Below are positions 1-8,342 of a stretch of 64,000 nucleotides of DNA, in pieces. Location of the stretch: the NCBI RefSeq assembly GCF_045277565.1, contig NZ_CP123584.1, positions 1,612,001 through 1,676,000 of the forward strand, read 5' to 3'. The stretch comes from Aliisedimentitalea scapharcae (GTDB taxonomy: Bacteria; Pseudomonadota; Alphaproteobacteria; Rhodobacterales; Rhodobacteraceae). Below the pieces are notes generated by a model. The model did no database searches. It was not told the origin of the DNA and saw only the letters and a program-made list of their open reading frames with translations. Made by a program: the position numbers and the translations under genes. Position 1 is the stretch's first letter; the number at the start of each line of letters is the position of its first letter.

Positions 1-114
1 CCCGCCTGAAACAACCCCGGTATGCGCCATCTTTGGTGTGTACCGGGCCACCTTGCCAACCCTCGCAATCCAACAGATGATGTGCGCCAACACACGGCGA
101 TCAAAGAGGCAGAG

Positions 115-777
115 ATGGGCGGTTGGGGTGAATTCGGGGCGGCCATGGTCGTCTTTTTGCTGAGTCACGCGATCCCGGTGCGCCCGCCTGTGCGGCCCTG
201 GTTGGTGGCCCGAATGGGGTTGGTGCCCTATCTGGTCTGTTATTCGATCCTGTCCATCGGTGTGTTGATTTGGTTGGTATTGGCCGCGCGCTATGCGCCC
301 TATATTCAGGTGCTACCTGATTGGGAGGGCTGGCGTTGGGCTCCGGTGCTGATCATGCCGCTGGTTTGCTGGTTGGCGGTGGCAGGTCTCGGCACATCCA
401 ACCCGCTTAGTTTTGGTGGCATGAAGCGCGGCGAATTCGACCGTGAAAATCCCGGAGTTCTTGGGTTTACCCGGCACCCGTTGCCAATGGCGCTGGCTCT
501 ATGGTCCGGCGCGCATCTGTTGGCCAAGGGCGACCTGGCCCATGTGATCCTGTTTGGGGTTTTTGCGGGGTTTGCGGTGATGGCGATGAAAATGTTGGAT
601 CTGCGCAAACAGCGTCTGATGGGGGTCGGGGCCTGGCAGGACCTGGCCTGCAACACATCGCTGTTCAATCCTGCAGCGCTGCGTCCGCGTCTGTGGCAGG
701 TGGCGGCGGCCATCGCCATCTTTGTCGTGTTGTTTCACCTGCACCTGCCAATCATCGGGTTTTCACCCTTACCCTGA
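115..777 (+). CDS. NnrU family membrane protein
   Basis: The 220-residue protein is almost entirely hydrophobic, with about six membrane segments, and carries the NnrU-type core GVLGFTRHPLPMALALWSG near residues 115-135. NnrU proteins accompany nitrite and nitric oxide reduction genes or sit alone as inner-membrane proteins of unclear biochemistry; related MAPEG/isoprenylcysteine-methyltransferase-like folds share the R-H-P motif. I chose the ATG at 115 because AAAGAGG lies just upstream and because the longer frame from 22 adds a non-hydrophobic, low-quality leader. No denitrification genes are visible here, so a specific role in NO metabolism is not shown by context. Confidence 0.75.
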   Translation: MGGWGEFGAAMVVFLLSHAIPVRPPVRPWLVARMGLVPYLVCYSILSIGVLIWLVLAARYAPYIQVLPDWEGWRWAPVLIMPLVCWLAVAGLGTSNPLSFGGMKRGEFDRENPGVLGFTRHPLPMALALWSGAHLLAKGDLAHVILFGVFAGFAVMAMKMLDLRKQRLMGVGAWQDLACNTSLFNPAALRPRLWQVAAAIAIFVVLFHLHLPIIGFSPLP

Positions 778-863
778 GAAGGGGGGCTTTGCTTTGTTTA
801 AATCCTGCTTATGTTCTGCTGTGATACTCCGAGCCCATCCAACAACACACGAGAGACCCTGAG

Positions 864-1379
864 ATGAACCTGGCCTATGTTATGACCACCGAACGCGGTG
901 CCACCGACCGGTTGCTCAGCGGATTTGCCGCACAACTGACCCAGCAGGCGGTGCGCTGTGTTGGCATCGTGCAGACCAACACCGAATGCGCAGATGACCG
1001 GCTGTGTGATATGGATGTGCAGGTCCTGCCGGATGGCAAGGTGTTTCGTATTTCTCAAACCCTGGGCCCCGGGTCCAAGGGATGCCGGCTGGACCCTGCT
1101 GCGCTGGAAGAGGCGGTCGGGCTGGTCACGCAATCGCTGGGCGGGGTGCCAGCGCCGGATCTTCTGATCGTCAACAAATTCGGCAAACACGAGGCCGACG
1201 GGCGCGGTATGCGACCAGTCATCGGCGAGGCCATGGCCCGCGGGATCCCGGTCCTGACCGGGGTCAACCGCCTGAATCGCAAACGCTTTGAGGATTACTG
1301 CGAGGGAATGGCTGTCGCGCTCGACCCCACGGTCGAGGCGTTGGAGAGCTGGTTGGATAGGGTTCGGGCCAACCCCTGA
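864..1379 (+). CDS. DUF2478 domain protein (putative nucleotide-binding)
   Basis: The 171-residue soluble protein fits the DUF2478 family, which resembles P-loop-type NTPase folds and occurs near molybdate-transport or molybdenum-cofactor genes in proteobacteria. Visible hallmarks are the N-terminal strand MNLAYVM, a middle LVTQSLGG..PDLLIVNKFGKHEADGRGMR segment with conserved N-K-F-G-K, and a C-terminal GIPVLTGV strand. A GAGAGACC stretch just upstream can serve as ribosome binding site. No molybdate genes are in the window, so function is not resolved. It is followed by about 680 bases with no convincing gene. Confidence 0.7.
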   Translation: MNLAYVMTTERGATDRLLSGFAAQLTQQAVRCVGIVQTNTECADDRLCDMDVQVLPDGKVFRISQTLGPGSKGCRLDPAALEEAVGLVTQSLGGVPAPDLLIVNKFGKHEADGRGMRPVIGEAMARGIPVLTGVNRLNRKRFEDYCEGMAVALDPTVEALESWLDRVRANP

Positions 1380-2056
1380 TCAGATCTTGGTTTGGGTGGC
1401 TGCTTGTGCGCTCTGTTGCGTTCAACCGCTGGCTTAGGTCGCGTCGCTCATCACGATCTTCCTGGTGCCGTGTTCGGCAACCAAGCCGACCATGATTTCG
1501 CGCGAAGATATCTTTCTCATTCCCGGTGACCGGCAACACATTCGCGGAAGACGTGCGACGGGGCGCTTTCAGCGGCATTGGGGCATCTTGGTCGGACCGT
1601 CGGCGTCCGATGTGTGAATCACGAAGCGCAAAAAAACCAACGCATCCTGATCATTGCAAATCACAATCTGCGAACAAGACACGCCCTGGTCAATTTGGTG
1701 ATACCAAAAGTCAGATCGTAATCGTGCTGGATCGCGTGGCCAAATCCAATCGCACCTCATGGATCAAAGCTCGTGACGCCAAGGCTGAGAAGCCCAAACC
1801 AAAAAAACGGCTCGCAGATCAGGCTGAATATGTGAGACCAACCAAGGATCGGTTTGGCGGCCTTCTAGAGCGACCAAGAGTTATCTTCGCAAGATGTTGT
1901 AAAATAAGTGAAATTGAAAAACCGCGCTCAAGCATTCTGTGCCGAATCTGGTCTTTGCCGAGCCTTAGGAAGACAGTCTGAGAATTGATTTTCGAACCTC
2001 AGGAACCACTCTTGCCTTCAGGGAGGTCGTGGTTTTCTTCAACCAAAAGGATGAAA
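1380..2056. other. Long intergenic stretch without a convincing gene
   Basis: This 677-base stretch holds only short or compositionally poor frames on both strands; the longest (1526-1981, plus) begins without a good ribosome binding site and encodes a lysine- and arginine-rich sequence with no family look. The region is richer in A and T from about 1600 to 1960 than its neighbours, which could mean acquired or decaying DNA. I see no tRNA, terminator with a clear U-run, or inverted-repeat ends in it. Confidence 0.4.
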
Positions 2057-2140
2057 TGGTGGGCGACCCTGGAATCGAACCAGGCGTGCGTCTCCGCGAG
2101 GGAGTTACAGTCCCCTGCCACACCTTGCGGCCTGTCGCCC
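2057..2140 (-). tRNA. tRNA-Tyr (anticodon GTA)
   Basis: Read on the minus strand this is an 84-base class II tRNA: acceptor arms GGGCGAC and GTCGCCC, discriminator A and encoded CCA, anticodon loop CTGTAAC (GTA, tyrosine), a long variable arm, and a T arm CCTGG-TTCGATT-CCAGG. It lies divergently beside rlmB, a linkage common in Rhodobacterales. Confidence 0.95.
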
Positions 2141-2259
2141 ACTGTCAGGTGGTTGTTGCACCTGACGTGAGGGCGTGATTACTAGCGGACAAAAGCAGCG
2201 TCAACAGGAAAATCCCAAGATTTTCACGTGGCGTTGAAAAAAGCCTGCTGGAGAAGAAA

Positions 2260-3036
2260 ATGGCCAAAAAACCCAAATGGATCGTCGAAAAAGAACAGGC
2301 CCGCAAGGCCGCTGGATCCGAAACGGTCTGGCTGTTTGGCCTGCATGCGGTTCGGGATGCGCTGATGAACCCCAAGCGTGAGAAATTGCGTCTGGTTGTG
2401 ACATTGAACGCGCGGGCCAAGCTGGAAGATGCCATTGCCGCCGGTGGGATCGAACCCGAAGTGGTCGACCCCAGAAAATTCAATGTACCGATTGATGCCA
2501 ACTCGGTCCATCAGGGGGCCGCGATGGAGGTGAAGCCACTGAACTGGGGGGGATTGGCCGACAATTGTATCGGTCGCGAAGCTCCGCGTGTTCTGCTGCT
2601 CGATCGGGTGACCGATCCGCATAATGTGGGCGCTATTTTGCGATCGGCCGAAGTGCTGGGTGCCAGTGCAGTCATTGGGACCCGTCACCATTCTGCGCCC
2701 GAAACGGGTGCATTGGCCAAAACGGCCAGTGGTGCGTTGGAGCGTCAACCCTATTTGCGGATGCGCAATTTGGCTGACACTATTGCCGAGCTTCAGAATA
2801 TGGGGTTCCTGGTTCTGGGTCTGGACGGAGAGGCCGAGGTCACCATCGAAGCCACCCTGGAGGGACGCAAGGACAGGCCCGTGGCGCTGGTGCTGGGAGC
2901 CGAAGGGCCCGGGCTGCGCGAAAAGACCAAACAGGTGGTCGATCAGTTGGTCAAAATTGACGCGGCGGGTGGATTTGGGTCTTTGAACGTCTCAAACGCC
3001 GCGGCAATCGCCCTATATGCTTCGGTAGAGCGATAG
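2260..3036 (+). CDS. rlmB: 23S rRNA (guanosine(2251)-2'-O)-methyltransferase RlmB, TrmH/SpoU family
   Basis: The 258-residue protein has an N-terminal substrate-binding domain (GLHAVRDAL near residues 27-35) and a C-terminal SPOUT knot domain. The three SPOUT motifs are all present: RVTDPHNVGAILRSAEVLGA (about 117-136), VLGAEGPGLR (about 210-220) and SLNVSNAAAIALY (about 240-252). The enzyme transfers methyl from S-adenosylmethionine to the 2'-hydroxyl of a conserved guanosine in the peptidyl-transferase region of 23S rRNA. Length matches the family. Its stop codon overlaps the Shine-Dalgarno sequence of the next gene, which suggests cotranscription and translational coupling. Confidence 0.93.
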   Translation: MAKKPKWIVEKEQARKAAGSETVWLFGLHAVRDALMNPKREKLRLVVTLNARAKLEDAIAAGGIEPEVVDPRKFNVPIDANSVHQGAAMEVKPLNWGGLADNCIGREAPRVLLLDRVTDPHNVGAILRSAEVLGASAVIGTRHHSAPETGALAKTASGALERQPYLRMRNLADTIAELQNMGFLVLGLDGEAEVTIEATLEGRKDRPVALVLGAEGPGLREKTKQVVDQLVKIDAAGGFGSLNVSNAAAIALYASVER

Positions 3037-3045
3037 GAGGCGACC

Positions 3046-3366
3046 ATTCCACAGACTGACAAGATTCTGACCTGCTGTTATTGTGGAACCCGCACCATCA
3101 TGGCCGCTATGCGCCGCCAGGGTCATACGACCCTGGTGTGCAGCTCTTGCGGTGCACCATTGGCTGCGCAGAAGGCACGGAAATCGACTGTGGTCGCCGC
3201 TGTGGCCCATACTGCGGCCGGATGTGGCGCGCCCGGTGTCAAAATCGCAAAATCACACAAGTCTTCCAAGTCCAAAAAAAACAAATACAAAACGCGCAAG
3301 CGCAAGGGGATGTGGTCGCGGGTGTTGGACGAGGCATTCGACGCAATCGAAGACATTTTTGATTGA
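3046..3366 (+). CDS. Small zinc-ribbon protein, apparent ATT start
   Basis: The frame reads through from ATT at 3046, five bases after a perfect AGGAGG (3035-3040), giving a 106-residue protein. Starting there recovers a CCYCG knuckle (about residues 10-14) that pairs with CSSCG (about 36-40), so two C-X2-C pairs can bind one zinc. From the first ATG (3100) the first knuckle is lost and no Shine-Dalgarno is present. The C-terminal half is very basic (KSHKSSKSKKNKYKTRKRKG) and ends in an acidic helix. A nucleic-acid-binding or ribosome-associated role is plausible from charge, but no function is known to me. Coupled to rlmB upstream. Confidence 0.7.
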   Translation: MPQTDKILTCCYCGTRTIMAAMRRQGHTTLVCSSCGAPLAAQKARKSTVVAAVAHTAAGCGAPGVKIAKSHKSSKSKKNKYKTRKRKGMWSRVLDEAFDAIEDIFD

Positions 3367-3480
3367 GACGGACGTTGCGCTGCAATTTCGATCACAAAAG
3401 CGTATGAAAGGTTTCCAGACGGGGGCCGGGACGTCATTTTATTGGAAATACAACATCAAAGATGACTGACCCGATACACC

Positions 3481-3924
3481 ATGCGCCGATTTATCATCCT
3501 CCTGATTATGCTCGTGTTCCTGCCATTGACTGCGGCCCGGGCGGACACATCGATTTTTAGCGAATCCTCTGGGGTCGCAATCGGCGGGTATGATACCGTC
3601 GCCTACTTCAAAGCGGGCCATCCGATGCCGGGTCAGCGCGATTTTGCCGTGATGTGGAAGGGCGTTACCTGGTTGTTTGTCTCGGATGGAAATCGACAAG
3701 CCTTTGAATCCAACCCGCGTGCGTATGCTCCTCAATTCGGCGGATATTGTGCTTATGCAGTTTCCAATGGGTATCTGATGAATGGGGATCCCATGGCGTG
3801 GGAGATTGTGGACAACCGCCTGTATCTGACGTTTAGCCCGCCGGTGCACCAGATTTGGCGTAAGGATCGTGACGGACATATCGCCAAGGGCCAGGGTAAT
3901 TGGCCTGTCGTGCTGCGGAATTAA
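3481..3924 (+). CDS. Exported YHS domain protein
   Basis: A 147-residue protein with a clear Sec signal peptide (RRFIILLIMLVFLPLTAARA, cleavage near residue 21). The mature part has the YHS-type pattern: GYDTVAYFKAGHPMPG, then a VMWKGVTWLFVSDGNRQAFESNP segment and YAPQFGGYCAYAVSNG with a conserved cysteine. Exported single-YHS proteins are common in marine alphaproteobacteria and are thought to bind metal, possibly copper or iron; the substrate is not established. It stands alone, with two tandem terminators downstream. Confidence 0.85.
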   Translation: MRRFIILLIMLVFLPLTAARADTSIFSESSGVAIGGYDTVAYFKAGHPMPGQRDFAVMWKGVTWLFVSDGNRQAFESNPRAYAPQFGGYCAYAVSNGYLMNGDPMAWEIVDNRLYLTFSPPVHQIWRKDRDGHIAKGQGNWPVVLRN

Positions 3925-3991
3925 GACCCCAGAAAGTCACAAGTTGGAGAGCAGGGTTTAAATCCATCCTGTGTGACCCCAATTTAATAAC

Positions 3992-4024
3992 AGACCCCGG
4001 ACGGGAACACCCGGAGGTCTTTTT
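3992..4024 (+). terminator. Rho-independent terminator 1 after the YHS gene
   Basis: Arms AGACC-CCGG and CCGG-A-GGTCT with a ten-base loop, followed by TTTT. Confidence 0.75.
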
Positions 4025-4046
4025 CACTGTCCCTCGTTCCACACTG

Positions 4047-4080
4047 TGCGCCCGGCCCCCAAGACCCGGGCGCATTTTTT
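4047..4080 (+). terminator. Rho-independent terminator 2 after the YHS gene
   Basis: Perfect nine-base arms TGCGCCCGG and CCGGGCGCA, loop of ten bases, followed by six Ts. It lies 23 bases after the first terminator, so the pair acts in tandem. Confidence 0.85.
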
Positions 4081-4197
4081 ATGGCATTTCTCAATTGGAG
4101 TCGCGGGGAGACATAGCGTTTGTATCCCGTGTGGTGTCGATTGCCGACTTGCATTGCCTGAGCGTCAATGGTTGTGTGCGGGCCACAGGAGATGAAC

Positions 4198-4668
4198 ATG
4201 GCGGATTACAGTGATTCACTGCTCAAATCGGTACTAAAAAAAACCAAAACCATAGCGGTGGTGGGGGTGTCGATGAATTCTGTCCGCCCCAGTTATTACG
4301 TGGCGCGCTATCTTGGGCTCAAGGGTTACAAGGTCATCCCGGTGAACCCCGGGCACGCGGGTAAACGGTTGTTTGGCGAAGTCGTGCGCGGTGATCTGAG
4401 TGATATCCAAGGGCCGGTCGATATGGTTGATATCTTTCGCCGGTCCGAAGCGGTGCCGGGTATCGTCGATCAGGCGTTAGCCGAATTCCCCAATCTACAG
4501 ACGATCTGGATGCAGATCGGGGTCGAGCACGCCGAAGCGGCAGCCAAAGCCGAAGCACGGGGCGTTACAGTTATCCAAAACCGCTGCCCAAAGATCGAAT
4601 ACCAACGACTGTTCGGCGAGTTGCGCATGGGTGGATTTGCCACCGGAATCATTTCTTCGAAGCTGTAG
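4198..4668 (+). CDS. CoA-binding domain protein (YccU-like)
   Basis: The 156-residue protein is a single Rossmann-type CoA-binding domain: TIAVVGVSMNSVRPSYYVARYL near the N terminus, KVIPVNPGHAG, VDMVDIFRRSEAVP, and a C-terminal NRCPKIEYQRL. Such stand-alone proteins resemble the CoA-binding part of succinyl-CoA synthetase alpha; their partner reactions are unknown. I start at ATG 4198 because AGGAG at 4187-4191 is spaced six bases from it, whereas the upstream in-frame starts at 4168 and 4192 are badly placed. Confidence 0.85.
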   Translation: MADYSDSLLKSVLKKTKTIAVVGVSMNSVRPSYYVARYLGLKGYKVIPVNPGHAGKRLFGEVVRGDLSDIQGPVDMVDIFRRSEAVPGIVDQALAEFPNLQTIWMQIGVEHAEAAAKAEARGVTVIQNRCPKIEYQRLFGELRMGGFATGIISSKL

Positions 4669-4897
4669 GGCGATATCCTGACCCAAATGAGCGCCTGCGG
4701 CGCGCAGGTTATGTCATCGCCGCCCTTGGGGCGTCGCCTCCGTGCGCGTGGGACGGTGACATGTGGAATTGGCCTGTTGCAAGGTGTGGTGCGGTCAGGC
4801 AAGGTCGTTGTCAGTCAGGGGGGCGGCGGGATGAATGGGCGGCCAGATACGGCGACGACGCACGCCTGATGTGGGCCTGCGGAGTGGGGTGAAACTC

Positions 4898-5215
4898 TCA
4901 GGACGTCGGACGCGCTGCTTTTTCCACCAGTCCACTTAATCCCTGGCGTCGGGCCAATTCGTTCAGCACATCGTCCAGGGGGACGTCCCTGGCTGCCAAC
5001 ATGACCAGGAAATGATAGAGGACGTCGGCACCTTCGGTGGTGAGCTTGCTTCGGTCACCCTTAACAGCTTCGATGATGGCCTCGATGGCCTCTTCTCCGA
5101 ATTTTTCGGCGCATTTCTCGGGGCCCTTGGCCAACAATTTGGCGGTCCAGCTGCTGTCGGGATCAGCGGACTTTCGGGCGTCGATGGTGGCGGCCAATTC
5201 GTGCAGGATGGACAT
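4898..5215 (-). CDS. hisE: Phosphoribosyl-ATP pyrophosphatase HisE
   Basis: The 105-residue protein is an all-helical MazG-like enzyme of histidine biosynthesis that hydrolyses phosphoribosyl-ATP to phosphoribosyl-AMP. The helical metal-binding pattern is visible in KLLAKGPEKCAEKFGEEAIEAIIEA (about residues 26-50) followed by EGADVLYHFLVMLAARDV. The gene follows hisF by ten bases on the same strand and is likely in the same transcript. HisI, which performs the next step, is not in the window. Confidence 0.95.
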   Translation of the reverse strand: MSILHELAATIDARKSADPDSSWTAKLLAKGPEKCAEKFGEEAIEAIIEAVKGDRSKLTTEGADVLYHFLVMLAARDVPLDDVLNELARRQGLSGLVEKAARPTS

Positions 5216-5225
5216 AGCAGAGCCC

Positions 5226-5987
5226 TCAGTTCAAACGCATCGGGATGCCGGCGGAAATCATGTGTTCCTTGGCTTCACGGATGGTGTATTCGCCGAAATG
5301 GAAGATGGATGCAGCCAGCACAGCGCTGGCACCGCCCTCGGTCACCCCATCCACCAGATGGTCCAGGGTCCCGACACCGCCCGAGGCGATCACGGGCACC
5401 TCCACAGAATCACTGATCGCGCGGGTAAGGGGCAGGTTGAACCCGGATTTGGTGCCATCGCGATCCATCGAGGTCAGGAGGATTTCGCCCGCCCCCTTGG
5501 CGACCACCAGCTTGGCAAACTCGACCGCATCTATCCCGGTGGGTTTGCGCCCGCCGTGGGTGAAGATCTCCCATTTGCCCGGAGAAACGGTTTTGGCGTC
5601 AATGGCACAGACAATGCACTGGCTGCCGAACTGATCAGCGGCTTGGGCGATCACATCCGGGTTGGCTACGGCAGCCGAGTTGAAGCTGACCTTGTCAGCT
5701 CCGGCCAGCAACAGGGCGCGCACGTCTTCTTTGGTGCGGACCCCGCCGCCCACGGTCAGGGGCACAAAACATTGTTCGGCGGTGCGACTCACCACATCGA
5801 ACATGGTGCCGCGGTTTTCGTGGGTGGCGTGAATGTCGAGAAAACAGATCTCGTCCGCGCCCGCCGCGTCATAGGCCTTGGCGGATTCAACCGGATCGCC
5901 TGCGTCGCGCAGGCCGACAAAATTGACGCCCTTGACCACACGGCCGTCGGCGACATCGAGACAGGGAATGATGCGGGTTTTCAGCAT
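5226..5987 (-). CDS. hisF: Imidazole glycerol phosphate synthase subunit HisF
   Basis: A 253-residue (beta/alpha)8 barrel that cyclises PRFAR with ammonia from HisH to give imidazole glycerol phosphate and AICAR. Both catalytic aspartates are present: D11 in PCLDVADGRVVKG and the central one in CAIDAKTV (near residue 130). The C-terminal phosphate-binding ASGGVGTLDHL is intact. Length is normal. In many Rhodobacterales hisA lies immediately upstream of hisF; here a LysR/SDR pair and two spacers separate them by about 2.5 kb. Confidence 0.96.
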   Translation of the reverse strand: MLKTRIIPCLDVADGRVVKGVNFVGLRDAGDPVESAKAYDAAGADEICFLDIHATHENRGTMFDVVSRTAEQCFVPLTVGGGVRTKEDVRALLLAGADKVSFNSAAVANPDVIAQAADQFGSQCIVCAIDAKTVSPGKWEIFTHGGRKPTGIDAVEFAKLVVAKGAGEILLTSMDRDGTKSGFNLPLTRAISDSVEVPVIASGGVGTLDHLVDGVTEGGASAVLAASIFHFGEYTIREAKEHMISAGIPMRLN

Positions 5988-6580
5988 GGGGGCGTTATGG
6001 ACCGGTTTGATCCAAGGGGGAAGGGGTTTTCCGGTTCGACCCGCGCCGATTGGTCATTTCGCTCTTGATTTTTTTGGGTCCAAAGGGGGGGCGGGCAGCG
6101 GAGATACATCTGGGCGGCTGCTTGCGCTTGGTTTGACAGTCTGGCGCGGTGCGGGTCAATAAAATCAACGGGTTAGCAGGGCTGGTTTCATTGGGTTTGA
6201 GAGCGTTGGCGGCCTTCTTTATCGATTGTTGCGATGAGGGGATGGTTTTTGATGAGATGAAACCAAGAAGCTGATGGCAAGGTGGCCGCGTGACGTCGAC
6301 CATCGATCATCTGCCCAATACCCATAGCGACAGTTTCAACTCAGGAGGCCGGGTTGTTGGTCGCCGCCTTTTAGCCGCCGCCAACGGGCTTGATGGTGCC
6401 CGTTTAACACACCGGAATGGGCTTCAATCCACAATTTGGTGTTCTCAGCAGCCATTCCGCTTTTGGATCAGTTGTTTTGCTCGCCGTGACGCCTGATTTC
6501 CTATCACGTCACGCTACCCCATCACTGGCGACGCGATGAATTCTCGCTTTGGCATCTGAGCGTGTTTGGCATCCATGGGA
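5988..6580. other. Gene-poor spacer between hisF and the LysR gene
   Basis: This 593-base stretch lies upstream of hisF and downstream of the LysR gene on the same strand. Only short frames occur; none has a good start, ribosome binding site or recognisable family. The first part presumably contains the hisF promoter. Its position at one edge of the LysR/SDR insertion into the his cluster makes vestigial coding DNA possible, but I could not identify any. Confidence 0.4.
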
Positions 6581-7477
6581 TCAACGGCTTTCCGCCCCTT
6601 GGTTTTGGCTCTCGTTGCGCAGCCAATCGCGGACGGTCGCAATCAGCGCCGGGTCACGTGGCTTGCGGGGGCTGACGATGTAATACCCGTCGCCGGTTGC
6701 CAGCGCTGCTTCAAATGCCTGACACAGGCGGTTGCTGCTCAGGTCCCGGTCAACCAGTGCTTTGGGCGTCAACGCCACCCCCTGCCGGGCGAGCGCGGCG
6801 TCGATGGCCAGAGAGGTGTGGCTGAAGGTCATGGTTCTGATATCCGGCAGCGGCTGCCCCGTGCACATGGTTTCAAGAAACAGCGGCCAGCGACCATGGG
6901 AATCTTCCAGCAGCACATGATGGCGCAGATCCTGTGGGACACGGATTGGCTGGGGGCCTTGTGCCAGGTCGGGGTGACAGACGGCGATCACGTCTGAGGA
7001 AAATAGAGGATCCGCCAGCAGCCCGGGGCCAAAGGGCGGTGTGCCCAGGCGAATTGCTATGTCGACACCGTCGGATTGAAAGTTCACCAGAGTGTTCGAG
7101 GCATCCAGGCGGATACGGATATCGGGGTTCTGCGCGGAAAACTCTCCCAGTCGTGGCACTAGCCATCTTGTTGCCAGAGAGGGCGACGTACTGATCGTCA
7201 CAACGACCTCTCCGGGGGTGATCGTATCGGTGGCTTCGGCAATCATGTCGAACGCGCGGTGGATCGACGGCAGGTACCGCCGTCCTTCGTCGGTGAGAGA
7301 CAAGCCTCTTGGATTTCTATTGAACAATTTGATTTTCAATATTTTTTCTAAAGACCGCACCTGTTGAGACACGGCACCCTGGGTGACGCCCAGCTCCTGG
7401 GCTGCCCGTTTGAAGGTTAAGTGACGGCCAGAGGCTTCAAAGGCCTTTAACGCGTTGAGGGGGGGCATTCGGCGCAT
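6581..7477 (-). CDS. LysR-family transcriptional regulator (GcvA-like)
   Basis: The 298-residue protein starts with a winged-helix domain, PPLNALKAFEASGRHLTFKRAAQELGVTQGAVSQQVRSLE, typical of the GcvA/AmpR branch, followed by a periplasmic-binding-like effector domain (WLVPRLGEFSAQNPDIRIRL onward). An alternative start is the ATG nine bases in (MPPLNAL). It is divergent from an SDR gene with 123 bases between, the classic LysR target layout. A palindrome TAGAA-T-TTCTA at 7498-7508 sits close to its start. Confidence 0.9.
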   Translation of the reverse strand: MRRMPPLNALKAFEASGRHLTFKRAAQELGVTQGAVSQQVRSLEKILKIKLFNRNPRGLSLTDEGRRYLPSIHRAFDMIAEATDTITPGEVVVTISTSPSLATRWLVPRLGEFSAQNPDIRIRLDASNTLVNFQSDGVDIAIRLGTPPFGPGLLADPLFSSDVIAVCHPDLAQGPQPIRVPQDLRHHVLLEDSHGRWPLFLETMCTGQPLPDIRTMTFSHTSLAIDAALARQGVALTPKALVDRDLSSNRLCQAFEAALATGDGYYIVSPRKPRDPALIATVRDWLRNESQNQGAESR

Positions 7478-7497
7478 GTGGGCGTCCGCATAGAGTA

Positions 7498-7508
7498 TAG
7501 AATTTCTA
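7498..7508. promoter_or_regulatory. Candidate LysR operator between divergent LysR and SDR genes
   Basis: Inverted repeat TAGAA-T-TTCTA in the 123-base divergent region, 21 bases upstream of the LysR start. Short A/T palindromes of this kind are typical LysR half-sites; binding itself is not shown. Confidence 0.35.
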
Positions 7509-7600
7509 CTGTCTTATCGCAGAAGTTCTGGTTGGTCAAATCTGGCCGCATGGCCCAAGCTGAGACGAAAGCCGCAGTTAACGTATCTGGAGAGAGAAAA

Positions 7601-8308
7601 ATGACCGATCAAAAAGTTGCAATCATCACCGCAGGGGGCAGTGGCATGGGCGCGGATGCGGCCCGGCGGTTGGCGGCGGATGGGTTCAAGGTGTCGATCC
7701 TGTCGTCGTCGGGCAAGGGTGAGGCACTGGCCGCAGAATTGGGGGGAATCGGCATAACCGGGTCCAACCAGTCGAATGCAGATCTTGGGCGGTTGGTCGA
7801 CACGACCATGGATGCCTGGGGGCGTGTCGATGTGCTGGTGAATTCAGCCGGCCACGGGCCCCGGGCTCCGGTTTTGGAGCTGAGCGACGAGGAGTGGCAC
7901 CTGGGGATGGATGTCTATTTTCTGAATGTGGTGCGCCCCACGCGGCTGGTTGCGCCAATCATGGTACAGCAGAAATCCGGGAGCATCATCAACATCTCGA
8001 CCTTTGCCGCCTTTGAGCCGGATCCGGTGTTTCCGACCTCTGGTGTGATGCGGGCCGGGCTGGCTGCCTTTGCTAAGCTGTTTTCCGACGCATATGCGGG
8101 CGACAATCTGCGCATGAACAACGTGCTGCCCGGTTTCATTGACAGCCTGCCGGAGAATGCGGACTTCAAGGCCAGAATCCCGATGGGTCGGTACGGAAAA
8201 TCCTATGCAGAAGTTGCGGCGACCGTTGGTTTTCTTGCGTCAGAGGGCGGCGGCTATATCACCGGGCAGAACCTGCGGGTTGATGGCGGCATCACCCGGT
8301 CGGTGTGA
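7601..8308 (+). CDS. SDR-family protein with altered catalytic motif
   Basis: The 235-residue Rossmann protein has the cofactor motif TAGGSGMG (residues 10-17), NSAG (81-84) and S133 of the active site in NISTFAAF. The usual Y-X3-K pair is missing: the aligned stretch reads S147-G-V-M-R151, followed by the normal AGL helix. The C-terminal RMNNVLPGFIDSLP and GQNLRVDGGITRSV are typical. I start at ATG 7601, preceded by GGAGAGAG, because the longer frame from 7478 lacks family-like sequence. The divergent LysR regulator probably controls it. A divergent reductase subfamily or a non-reductase role are both possible. Confidence 0.85.
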   Translation: MTDQKVAIITAGGSGMGADAARRLAADGFKVSILSSSGKGEALAAELGGIGITGSNQSNADLGRLVDTTMDAWGRVDVLVNSAGHGPRAPVLELSDEEWHLGMDVYFLNVVRPTRLVAPIMVQQKSGSIINISTFAAFEPDPVFPTSGVMRAGLAAFAKLFSDAYAGDNLRMNNVLPGFIDSLPENADFKARIPMGRYGKSYAEVAATVGFLASEGGGYITGQNLRVDGGITRSV

Positions 8309-8318
8309 TGCCGGGCAT

Positions 8319-8342
8319 CCGGTCGGCCTGACAGCCGACCGG
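8319..8342 (+). terminator. Hairpin after the SDR gene
   Basis: Perfect arms CCGGTCGGC and GCCGACCGG with a six-base loop, ten bases after the stop. No U-run follows, so it may be a weak terminator or a 3'-end stabiliser. A second GGGGGC-GCT-GCCCCC hairpin follows near 8367. Confidence 0.45.

Noticed and set aside
1526..1981. 151-residue plus-strand frame in the spacer after the DUF2478 gene
   Set aside because: No ribosome binding site, unusual composition and no family-like pattern.
4687..4869. 60-residue frame between the CoA-binding gene and hisE
   Set aside because: Low-complexity glycine/arginine sequence, no ribosome binding site.
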